64,000 nucleotides of DNA from Apostichopus japonicus (lineage: Eukaryota > Echinodermata > Holothuroidea > Aspidochirotida > Stichopodidae), in contig NC_092583.1 of the NCBI RefSeq assembly GCF_037975245.1, positions 5,303,264-5,367,263 on the forward strand, written 5' to 3'. Under the pieces are notes generated by a model, which saw nothing but the letters and a program-made list of their open reading frames with translations, was not told the origin of the DNA and did no database searches. Every line of letters begins with the position of its first letter. Positions within the stretch are counted from its first letter, which is position 1. Below are positions 1 to 12,300 of the stretch, one piece after another. A program made the translations under genes and the position numbers.

Positions 1-6
1 TCCTTG

Positions 7-366
7 TAGAAGTTATCACTAGCTAATCCACCCCTAACTGGATGAACATGTTTACCATTCACAGCCTTCAATTTTCCGTATCAAATACCATGTTAATTTT
101 GAGCTATGAGGGCTCTAAGTTTTGGTCACTTGTTAACAAGCCTCTTTATTCACTAGTGACCTTCGTATGTTGCTCTCGGTAGGCGAGTCGTCTAAAAGTT
201 CCTCAGTTGACCTAATTTTGCACCACATGTACTTCTGTTCGTGTTCCACTGACATTCAAACAAATAAACAAAATGTCCTATTTGATAACATATCGAAAAA
301 GATGCTGTCCTGCTGTTTTCCTGTACATTTCCTGAACACTTCGGCGGATCGATATCGACTCTAATT
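7..366. repeat. Interspersed repeat, copy 1 (about 360 bp)
   Basis: This stretch matches 35908-36278 along its whole length with many substitutions and small indels. Shared landmarks are TAGAAGTT at the left edge, CAATTTTCCGTATCA, CACCACATGTACTTC and ACTCTAAT at the right edge. I see no reading frame shared by the two copies, so this looks like a non-coding dispersed repeat (MITE or SINE remnant). The copy begins at the window edge, so its true left end may lie outside. The open frames in this region are not gene-like. Confidence 0.75.
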
Positions 367-3300
367 GAGAAGGCATTTGTCACCATAATAATTGCAGCTA
401 GATGAAGCATACTAAATAGGAGAGATGCACTTCCAGAAAGAGTTATCGTACCCGTACTCCACCCCACCCCCACCCCTACTTGCAAAAAGTCACATGTTAT
501 ACGCACTCATCGCTGATTCACCGAATTCTTGTCAACAGAAAGTTCTTGAAATTTTTCAACAGTACGAAAACATGCATGGGCGTGTTACTTGCCAAGTAGA
601 ATTCTACTGAACGATAATGAACACAGGACCGCCGTACTAGGCCGGGAAAAAATGAGTCGTACCCTTCCATGCAGGCTATTGCGCTCCCCTTTCCCACCCC
701 CATATCTTGCTACAATGCCCCTCCCCCCCCCCCATATCTTTGCCACCATCATGTGTACAAAACGTCCCAAGTCTGGGCAAAAGTATTGTGCCCCTCTTTA
801 CATTGTTGGTGTTGACAAAAGTACTGTGACCCTCTTTACATTGTAGGTGCGGCATCCAACTCAGAATACCTGGCTAATGGCTTGACTAAATTTTTAACCA
901 TCATTTCTATAATCACCATCATTTTTCAAAGAAATATCAATCAAGAACATTTAAAAGATCTACAAGAAAAATGAAAGAATTTAGACACCAGCAATATCTT
1001 GACAATGCAAGCCTTCGAATATCCCATATTTCTTATCAAAAAGCAGACTTGGTGAATCTTGTATAAATAAAAAATATTGTCTGTAATGTTAGAGACTGCG
1101 GTCGTGAGTTATCGTTACAATCAGACGCGTAAGTATACGTGTTTGAAGAAGGGAGGGCGTGGTGTACCCTCCTGATGAGAAAATCTTAAGTCGGTCATAC
1201 CGATACCAAGTTGCTCTCAGATTGGAACCGAAATAACTGGTTTACACCCACGTATAATTCATAGAACAATACTGATTGAATCAACATTACCAAACCGGTG
1301 ATCAAACAACATTATCTGACTTTTGTTTTGATGAAAAGCACATTCATGAAATGATATTGCTATCTATGACGCTAGAAAGCGGAATATATGACGTACACAA
1401 ATACATATATGCTTTGCTTGCGATATAGATACATGGTGTACTTCAAAAATACATTTTTGACATATTTATATAGTTTGTTCGACCCCTCTTTGATAAACTA
1501 GACTCGAAAGCTGGGAGGAGACCTCGCCTCTGACAGAGGGAGGAGGACCCCAGTGGCTAGAACGCCATCATTAAACTTCACTTTTGTGGAACAGCCCGAC
1601 CTCCGCGGAGTTTAATTACGTCTCCCAGGAGGGAGGTTATGTCAGGTCTGGGCGGCCACACCCCCCCCCCCCCAGTGAAGTCAACTTCCTTTTCCTCCGG
1701 ATGGTTCTTGTCTTCTGATGAAAATGCTTGCCTAAATACCATTTACTTACTCATTTCTTACCATTTTGTAAATTTAATTTCGCTATCCTACATGAGCTCC
1801 ATACAACTCCTGAAGACGATTATGAAGGTTCGAAACGTCAGGCCCTCTCACTATTAAATATCTACATACACAGTCTTTTTGAAGTTGACGCAAAGTTTGA
1901 TGCTATTTGTTCTCAACAATGGCCTAACCAGACTTTTTCATCGGAAGGGTGAGGGGGGGGGGGGGGTAAAGAGTTCGAATCGGGGGAAAGTTTCGCGCGC
2001 CACTAATTCGGTCATTTTAGATACTTTTGCAATATGCTCCATTCCCAAACACTTGTAAACATTGTATTGGTACTGTTAATAATGATTCTATACCCAATTG
2101 AACAGTATATTTCTGAGCTACATCCGCTAAATTGTTGAAGGTATATATTGTCCAACTAAAAATGTGAGCTTGATATATTTGACCGAGTGGTTATGGAAGT
2201 CTGGTGGTGACATCCATGTGGGGGGGGGGGGGGTAGGGGGTGGGGGTGGGAATAAAGTACGGCTTGAGAAGACAGAAACTATGTTAGTTTCTTTAAGTGC
2301 TTGTATTGTGTTCCCACTAGCAAGCTCAAAAATAAAAAAGGGGAAGGTATATACAAAAACAAACGCATAAAAAGCAATGCCTGATAAAATCACAAACAGT
2401 TTTAAATGTTGGAACACTCCTTTAACGCTCAGGAAGTATGAAACAGTGAACAGCTCCTTTAATGTTAAGAAATTATTAAAATGTGGATGGCTCCATAATG
2501 CTTATGAGATATTAAAAAATCGAAAGCTCCTTTAAATGCTTATGAAATGCAACCCACTATGTTTCCCATCTTGACAAAATAATATGAAAATGGCACAGCA
2601 TTGCAGCCTTTGTACATGAACTAAAATTTGTCCGGATTGCACAACCAACTATAAAAGGATTTGCATTTTCAATATATGGTAGCTAAAGAGAAAAAATACA
2701 GCTTATTATTTTTTACAACTCACCTGTTCAACTAAACCAAAAGCAACGGACATTATTATTTATCAACGACAGCAACAGTTACATTTAACAGCCACATGGG
2801 CGCGGCCATCTTATAATACAAAGACTTGTGAAAAAACTAAGGGCGCTCTTGGCAAATACCACAGAGTTCTATCAAGGGCACAGAAATTTATACATAGAAG
2901 CTACTTCCGGCTTGTCGCTTGATCAACAGCTGAGGATAGTTTCAAGGTGTTTCGGTAACACAGCTAGACCTCTAACGTCACTTCCGTTTCAGATTAAAAA
3001 GTCCAATTTTTTTGGATAAAAAGTCCAAAAAGTTGACTTGATTTAATGAATTTGGTTTTCAAAATACTTTTAAGGTAACTGGTATCTTCATCTCTATCAA
3101 CAACACACCCAAAAGCTCCACAACGGATACATAGGGGGGGGGGGGGGGCAAGTGTCCCCAAATCTCAAAATGTTGACCTCTGCCCTTGATCAACTGCTCA
3201 CCCAAAAGTGTCAACCTACACTCCTATTTTACGTAAAGTCTTAACGTTAGGCAAGGAAGTGCCCAATTAATTTCCAGATTGTAAGAAATTCTTAACATAA

Positions 3301-6055
3301 AATATGAACAAATTACACAGAATATTCATCGATCCGTATTAGATTACCGCTAGACTGCGTCTGTCCTTTTGGTATTTCACTGACAGTAACACAACGGGCG
3401 ATAGCACATTGATTGCCTAACCTAGGCCTAGCTACAAGTTAACTAGTAGTGCTACTAGTACATCTATAAAGTTATCGTTGTATTAAAGTGAAAGGAGACG
3501 CGCCCAAGGGGGGGGGGGTCGTGGAACGGGGTCCTAGCAGTACGAAATACGACACAACGCAATAGTATCCAGTTTCATCAGTGTATTACAGCACAAGTTC
3601 AGAAGTGTTACTGAGAACAGCCTCTGCAAACAAAAACATAAAAGCAAATCATAATGACATAAAACATATCGACTAGTAGAAATACACCGTATGGAAAACT
3701 ATCCTGAAATGGAAACTGGAGGATAAGAATACAAAAGATAATTACTAACATATAGCAACCGACCACAGAATTGCAACTGGTTAAAACAAATCAAGGTTCC
3801 TTTACGATAAACTGAAACGACAGAGATGACAAGTTACCGTAATTTAACCTTATACAACTACTAGACAATAGGAAACTGAAAAATGAGAAATAGAGTACCA
3901 GCATATCAGTTAAATTATCTCTTAAGACAGTAAGAGCAACAACAACTTAGTCAATTACAAGAATGGTAAAATGTCCCTTTAACCTTCCTCTTAAAACTCT
4001 TGTCTTAAACTCTTAAATTTACCGGCCCAGTATTAATTGAAGATGATAGCCAGCGTCCTTCAAATGGAAGCAGTGTCTATAGGATAAGAATCAACATAGT
4101 ATTACCCTTAAATACAATTCAGCAAGAATGAATTATGAACCATAAAAGAGGGCGCTATCCTCCTTTCACTACCGAGGCTCGAACAACACAGTATGGCAAC
4201 ATATTACAACTGGTACACTAACAGAACCTAGCTTATGTAACATAACTTGGAAAAAATACTTAGAACATAACTCAGTACCATGCACACTAAACCCACAGTT
4301 GTAAAGAGGCTATATGCAAATAGTTAGCCCACTGCTACATCCTGTTTCTAGAAATTGAGTGTACAAAGGAAGGTGAACATGAGGACGAAGAAGATGACAG
4401 AGTTCACCCATGGAGAGCCAAACAGCCAAAATTTCACTTTACCACAAAAGCTACAGTAGTTTATAGGCCTAAACTATATCTAATTGCTGGGATAAGAAAG
4501 TAGAATTCAACACAAGTATTGGTGATAACAAGTTTTGTTGGGACTGAGATGACAGTCTGCTCTTGCTGTTAGTGTCTGTCTGGCAGGTCTAATTGATTTG
4601 AAATTGCCAATTAAGAAGCCTAAGATGCAACACGACGGAGTCCTTGTACCTTCCAAGGAAATGACGATGACGATTAAATGCTTATGGTGAATGTATCCAT
4701 CCTTAGTGATAAATTGTATTTCATAACATCTTAAAGTATGCACATGTGAGTCACCATGCATCACCGAAGGCATCTGAGAGACAACGATGCGCTGTGGCAG
4801 ATTCCTAAACATGCTGCAATACACGTTTATAACAATTTTTTGGGGGTGGGGGCTGCGGGTAGGGGGGGTGGTTGATAGTATTAGATAGGTTAGCTAGGCC
4901 TATTTATTTTTTCCATCTTGACTTTTATTTTGCAAGTATGTATATACCTGTATCCACTTGGACAAACTGATAAGTCCATTGAAAATAGTCAAACAGTACA
5001 GAGACATCTATTTTGGGAAGTTCTATCAAAATTCGTTTTGCGTTTCGATCCATTTTCCAAGCACCTGCATCATAAACTTATATACAGATCTTTCACTGAG
5101 CTTCAGCTTTTGTACACTTAAATTGCAATAAACATTTTCAATATTTTTTTGTACCTGAACATGACTTTGCAATGTGTAGCAGGTTATTATTCACTGAGCA
5201 TTTGTCAAATGTGGCTACATGGCCCACTTGAATATAATCCCCTCCCCAGCAGTCTGGGCCCAAATCGAGGGGTATACCCCTCCACTTTCAGACTAGTCTT
5301 CTTCCACCCTTTGTCCCACCATCGTTTTAACAAAAACTTCGCAAGTAACAGTACATGAGCATTGGGGCCCTCCTTTAATTATTGGTTGCCCTCCTTTAAT
5401 TATTGGTGCCCTTGCATAAATTGTTGGTGCCTCTCCAATTCGGAGTACCTGCTCCCCAGGGGCTCAAACATTTAAGTAAGCCGTCTCCCAACGGTCTACG
5501 GTGAACGATATAGACGGCTGGGCTTTGTGCCCTATGTATATAGTTAAGGGCCTAAAGTAAGATTGTATATTTGCGAACATGCTAGGATATTTATATTTCA
5601 AAAAGTAAGAACAACTGTGTAAGCATCGACTGAATACACCGTGAGTTGTAATTCATTTTAACTAGTATATTTTTTCCACAGATATTCGAGCTAATCTGGT
5701 GCATCAAGTGTTCCTAAATGTGAAAATGAAAGATATTTTGATGATGTGATCCGGATTTCGTCTAAAGCTTGGTGCTGTAACGTAGACAGCCTTTGCGCGA
5801 CTAATTATTTTGGGTGTATCAAGATGGCGCGAGCGACCTTCAAATAGCTGCAAAGCGTATTGTTGTCAGCAGGTGCGATATGTATTAATTTCTGTGTGCT
5901 GCAACTGTTAAGTACGGAAGCTTAAAAATGCCATCAACATAAGAACAACTTTGCCCCATAAGGTTGACATTTTTCAGTAAATTGTTTAGATAACAAGATA
6001 ATATCTTATCAAAAATCTGAAAAATGTTGGATTGCTCATTTGCTTTAACTGAGCA
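367..6055. other. Intergenic region, no gene recognised
   Basis: I find no recognisable exon on either strand. The stretch holds a two-copy 34-bp-scale repeat around 777-846 (ACAAAAGTA...CCCTCTTTACATTG), long C or G homopolymers near 728, 1663, 1950, 2220, 3135 and 3510, and about four copies of a 24-bp unit (CCTCCTTTAATTATTGG) at 5365-5445. YY1-like words occur at 2802-2812 (minus-strand sense AAGATGGCCGC) and 5821-5829 (AAGATGGCG), so a promoter of a gene lying to the left is possible, but no coding exon supports it. Confidence 0.6.
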
Positions 6056-6290
6056 ATTGAACAATTTTCTGCAAAATGTTTAAGTGACAACTTATCATAT
6101 CTCGTCAATTCAACATTCTTCTGCAAAATGTTTAATTGTTCACTTCATTCCATCTGAGAAATTGAACAATTTTCTAAAAAATGTTTATTGACAACTTATC
6201 GTATCTCGTCAATTCAATATTTTCCTGCAAAATGTTCAATTGTTCACTTCATTCCAACCGAGATTGAACAATTTTGTGCAAAATTTTTGA
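6056..6290. repeat. Promoter-proximal tandem repeat, about 104-bp unit, 2.3 copies
   Basis: Copies start at ATTGAACAATTTT at 6056, 6161 and 6263. Each full unit carries TTGACAACTTATC or a close variant, ATCTCGTCAATTCAA and TGTTCACTTCATTCCA. The array ends about 30 bp before the URB2 start codon, so it occupies the promoter or 5' UTR of that gene. Confidence 0.8.
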
Positions 6291-6319
6291 AGCTTCCGTA
6301 CAACAACGGTACAACAACG

Positions 6320-6331
6320 AAGATGGCTGCC
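6320..6331 (+). promoter_or_regulatory. YY1-like motif overlapping the URB2 start codon
   Basis: AAGATGGCTGCC matches the YY1 consensus core AAGATGGCSGC with one variable base and contains the ATG of URB2. YY1 sites that overlap the initiator codon are known in animal housekeeping genes. Binding here is an inference from sequence. Confidence 0.45.
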
Positions 6332-9300
6332 CCCTATGCAGGTACATGCTTTTAAAATTTAATAAGAAATTATTGTTAGGAGGCCTTTTAATACAACTTA
6401 AGTAATAGACAGACGCAAATTTGACGTAGGCCTTACAAACACTGTAGAAAATTGTATTTGTACAGATTTTGTTTTTCAGTGGCATTTGTAAATGGACGGT
6501 TAATTAAGGTTACTTCTGAAACACCATGGAAATTTCCCTACCATTTAAAGAGTACAGCGTAGGGACAGTTTTGCGACGAGTTCCGTTTGCGATAGTTAGC
6601 TATATCAAATAGGGCCGAGGCTAGGAGTGAAGTAAGATATAATGTAATTGTTTAAACCTAGGTCCAAATCCTCAATGTCACTTTGGATCTATTAGTCTTA
6701 GTTTAAAGTTGTCAGCTTCCCTTACAATTTTCACTTCGTTTCAAATTAGTTCGCACATGTACGTAACGTCAGCACTGTAGCCTAACTACACACAAATAAC
6801 ATGCATCAAGTACAGTAGGCTTGCTATAGCATGGTGGGCTCATAATTGACGCACTAAGTAAAGGATTTTATTAACTATCTCTATGAACGAAAAATCAAAA
6901 TCACTGAACTTTATTCGATTTTTCATATGTGTAGTTCCTCAGAAATGTAATGATCTCAACCTATTTATTGTTCTTTACCTACACAACATACAATTGAGCA
7001 GAATTTCACCACAAAATGTCTGCCGTGTCAAGTTCTTTCAATTACAGGTCCTAAATTGACACATTCGTTGATAAGCTAACTGTAGTGTAGGCCTAAGTAT
7101 ACATCCATTGACGTTGGATGCTGTTTGCTCTGAGCCTCTTAAGCTATGATAGGTCAGGTCCCAGAAAGTAGTGGTATTATATTGTGGTAATTTTGGTTAT
7201 TTTAAGGGCATAAGATTTCCGGCTTAGTTGCAGAATACCCCGCAACACAAAGTTTCACGCCGTAGCTTGCTAAACCGTCGCACTCTAGACTGTGTAGACA
7301 CAACAGCATAACACATTGAACTTAATTGGCATTTCTCTGACGATCGTATTCCCTAGACTATACACACGCTGAAGCCAACCTCTTATAAGGGTGATGCTTC
7401 GAAGTTGCGCAGTATTCTGCAATTACTCCAGATTTCCAAATGCCAAAAAAATGTGAAAAACTGGGGGTAGGGTGTTAAAAGCTTAAGAAAACCACAATTT
7501 AATCAGCATGCACGTGAAATGGATTAAAACTCATCAAATATGTAACTGAGTGCTTGTCTGCAAAAAGGTTAAGGTTGCCTGCTGTATCGTTGCTAATTAA
7601 TGATATTTGGAGGTGCGTCAATTATGAAGGTGCATCAATTACCAACTAGGCTACAGGTATCAACTATTTGGTTATGCATAGCGGGCCATCGCACATGATA
7701 ACTCTGTACAGAACGGTGTAGGTAGCTTACACCTGATACATACATGATGAAAGAAGAAAACAAAGTTTATCAAAGCTAGTGTCTACAAGATAAACATGTG
7801 TTGGGAAAGACAACAAAGTTAAGAAAGTCAGAAGTTTCAGCAAATTATGTAATATATATTGGCGTACTGTATAATTGCTAAATACTATTCATTATTCACT
7901 ATTCATTAAGAATAAAAATTACCTTTTGATCACCTCCTCTTTTGTAGGGATTAGACGTTTCTTGAAGGATAGCACTGCTTCCTGGGACGATAAATTGAAA
8001 CTAGCCAAATATTCCTGGGTGACTGATTCTTGTTACATTCCAAACAAATATCAAGTTTTGGTGGACTGGTGTTGCCATGCTGTGTCTGCTGATGAAAGGT
8101 ATAGAGGTCATACTGTACTGATATGACATTGTTCTTTCATGAATGAGAACCATTGTTTTCTACTTTTCTACGTAGTAATTTACTGTATAATACTCACATT
8201 AATGTAGTTTTCTCAGAGACTCAACAATTTTGGCACACGGTAGAAGAAAAGTGAATGAAGCATTAACCGTACTGTCCGACTAAACCATGGTACAGATAAG
8301 TTGTGATTGCTTACAAAATGCAGTCATGTCAGTCATTGTTACTGAAAGATGAGACAAACGAACTCTCAACATCAGAGAATGTAATGTATATATGCTTTTG
8401 AAGAGCACCAAGGCAATTGAGTAGAATTAGAATTTGCAAAACCAAATACTGTAGGCTACATACAGTAGCTAGCTACTTGAGCAAGTCAAAATATATCATC
8501 GCAGAGACACATGAGAGGAATTTTTCCTATTTTTCTTTTTCCATTAGTTACAGTATCTTATTTGGGTTAATGATACCTCTCTTGGCAAATTCCAAAAGCT
8601 CTCATAGTAGTTTCCAAGATTTACAATCTAAAACTTTTAATGGTATCAATATTAATATTTTGATTTACTTTGAAAGTGGAAGAGAAAGATAAAACAATGA
8701 AAAACTATGAGGTTTTACTTTTTGGAGGCTGTGTTATATGATAAAGCAACTGGAAATAGAGATGGCAGTTGTAAACTATAAATACTTTAAAATGCTGTAT
8801 TATGTACAGTATAGAGTTCAAAGCAACTGGATGTTTTTCACTACAAATACTTTACTTCATAACCTTATTCCACATTCTGCCAACTTCACTGAATTGCTTA
8901 TTTGCATGTGAATGCAATGAAGTACATATATACAGTACATGTATGCTATATGAACAGCTGGTGATTAGGTTCACTTATTAATGACAATAACAAATGGTGG
9001 CAGTATTGTGGTCCTGTGGGGAATATTGGTTTTTCTTTGAAACTTCAAAAAGCAATCTTGATGTGTCCAGTATTTAGTGCAATTCTGATTTGACCTGTCT
9101 CCAATTAGCATTAGCACTGCAATTGTATTCTAGCGCTTTGTCAATACTGTGCCATTTTCGGATCAATGTTCACTTTCTCTTCCTTCGAAAACATTCTGAA
9201 GACCTACAGTATACCTGTTGATATTGTTCGACAAGAGGGTAATGGGGTATTATATAACATGTTTTGCACTGATGTGTCTGCTGGAGGTTCGTTGAAAGAA

Positions 9301-12300
9301 TCAAATACGTATGTTTGAAGTTAACATTTAAATAAAGTAGTCTGATAGGTTTACTATTGTAAAAAAAAAGATGACAAAGCAAAACTGGCCAATGTAATAG
9401 CAATCTCGTCGTTTTTTATGACACATTTTACTTTCACGCCATCATTGATTGTGGGCTGTGATAGGCTTGCACGGTAAACCGGTTTTAGTACCGAAACCGG
9501 TTTTTTCCAACCGAATTTCGGTACTATTTTTTATTTTAAGAAAACCGAAAAACCGAAAAAACCGGAAAAACCGAAATGTGAATTGCAAATACTGGAAAAA
9601 ACAAAGTTTGTTGACTTTGGTTTCTCCTATTTACTGTTCTTTTTGCAATATGAAAGTAAATTGCAACTAGAGAAAGGTTTTCTGAAAGACGACATTGTCA
9701 GCTACGATCGGCACACGCCATAACCAGTGCTTGAGGGTGGATAGCTAGGCCTAACATTAGGCTATGCAGCCCTTATATGCGTGCATCAGTTAGGTACCGT
9801 GTAGTATTGAACTGACCTTGGTGGCCAACGTTAGTAGTTGTGAGAAGTACACACTCAAATGACGAGATGCAGTTCAAAATAAATTATATCCGACGTGTTT
9901 GTCCTCTTTGTTTTGTTCTTATTATTCAACTTCAATTTACTAGTAGAGGATATGGAGAAAATCTTTTCAAACACATTGATCACAGTTCGTGTTCAAAAAA
10001 TGAACTTTAAAACTTGAAAGGTACATTGCGCAATCCACAATACCATACGACATGTACAGTCGCAGGAGGGGGGGGGGGGCTCTGGGAGTTTAACAACTAA
10101 GATGCAACAAGTAACATTAGAACAATCACGGGGGGTCTCTGAGTTTAACAACTAAGATGCAACAAGTAACTTTAGAACAATCACGGGGGGGGGGGCTCTG
10201 GGAGTTTAACAACTGAGATGCAACAAGTAACATTAGAACAATGAACAATCACAGGGGGGCTCTGAGTTTAACAACTAAGATGCAACAAGTAACTTTAGAA
10301 CAATCACGGGGGGGGGGGGCTCTGAGTTTAGCAACTAAGATGCAACAAGTAACATTAGAACAATCACAGTCCATTATTCACAAGACACACCTGGCGTCAG
10401 GCTTGAGTCAAGGAATATTAAAGGAGTAAAACTGTTGCATACATGACTGGAAATTACAGATGTTGCTGTTGGGACAATTCTCCTTTGTACGCTAATAGAT
10501 TTTATTTTCTTTGTAAGTTTCCTTTAAACATTTCTTCTTATCAGTTATCAGACAAGGCGTCTCTCAGTTGGTTTTTCGTTTGCGTTGAAGAACACATGTT
10601 TCCAACTTTAAACGTTAACAATTTATATTCTTTGCCGACCTAATCCCCGCTTTTGCCAGGGATATTTTTCAACTTGTACTTGAAAGTGTAGACGGTAAAT
10701 TCTCTTCACTCCTTGAAGAGAAATTTATTTTACCGCCAAGATACCACCCGCGAACATGGCTAGAGCCTCGTGCAATTTGGTACCTTCATTGGACCAATCA
10801 TATTGTAAGGCATTTTTGTTTACGATCTCCAATTGGTCATAATGGGGTTTACGCTCGGCCCTCATCTCCGAAAATATAACATATAATATAACATTTAACA
10901 TGAACGTGATATTTTTTTTCTGAACACGAATTTGCAAGTACAGTAAACACAAGACAAACGATACGTGTACGGTGTACGTGATGTTAAAACTTTAAGAAAA
11001 ATTTTTACTAACACATTTCTTTTCGACATATTTACTTCAGTTTAGTTAACGTGGGTTATAAAATGAGAGTCATGAAGGCAGTAACATTTCTTGAATATAT
11101 TCTTCTTATTTTTAACAATTTACTGCGAACGAACATACTTGAACACGCTGTTGGTAAAGCTTCAAAAATACACATCTTAGCGATCGAGATTTGGATGTTT
11201 TCAATGCAATTCGGGAGGGAGAAAAAACCGGTTTTTGAGCCAGATTCGGTTTTTTGCTAGAGAAAAACCGGTTGTAAGTTTTCACGAAACCGTGCAAGCT
11301 TAGGCTGTGACATAGTGAGCAACATTGAATGTTATTCACACAATGCCAGAGCAATCTGAGAGGATATTGTGTTGAGGTCATCATCATTCCAGTCTCCTTC
11401 AAACTCACAAGCAAGAATAGTGGTGAGAATATGATGTATAATACAAACCTTTGAGAGAAAATTGGAAGTATCACACATATGAAGGAAAAATAGAAGACAA
11501 TTAAAATTTTGAAGGACATCTGTCAGGATGCCATCACAGACCGCTCCACTGTGACCAACATCCTGGAGTCTTGAAAAAATATATCATCTTTAAAGAGAAA
11601 CATCTTGATTCAGTAAAAGACATTGAAGCAGTGATTTCAACTATTTGTCAGCAACATTTGTCTCCGACCAGAATGTCCCGTTCACAAATGAGGTTTCTCT
11701 TCTTTCATTAATCCTCAGACATCCAATATCTGAATCTGATGTTGCTCCTCTTTGGCTGTTTCTGAAAGAAATTTTACAAAGTAAACAATTTGCCATTGTA
11801 GGAAAACCCATTACCATACCAGCGGCATTCTATAATGTAAGTATACCCAGGAGGAGCTCATTGAAGCTGTGATTTCATTCTGGTCTTGTTAATTAATAAG
11901 ATACATTTCAGAAATGTACTGATTATTTGATTCTTCAAATACATTAAAAGTTTGAGAACATCATAGTGAAGAAATTGATGGAGACCCTTAGGGGGGGGGG
12001 GGGTTCTGGAATGCAAGGTACTTACTATGTTCTGTTTGAAAAGTTTATTTTGGAATCCAGTGGGAGTCATCATTGGTAATTGGGTTCAACATAAGGATCT
12101 TAAAATTATTGAGGATGATCAACTGGAAAACAGGAAAATGGCAACATAAATGGCATTTGTTCTGATTGCTGATACCTTGATTTTCAGGCCTGCAGCTCAG
12201 TAATTTGTTATGTGGGTCTGGTAATGATCAGTGGATACTGGAAAGGACCAGAGAGAAGTGTTCAAAGTCATCTTTGTCACCACACATATGTTTGATACTG

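Noticed and set aside
2828-3019. 63-residue plus-strand open frame
   Set aside because: No recognisable domain and no splice or promoter support; composition resembles non-coding DNA.
11112-11519. 135-residue minus-strand open frame
   Set aside because: It runs across the right end of the hAT element into the flanking intron, so it cannot be an old gene, and it has no known domain.
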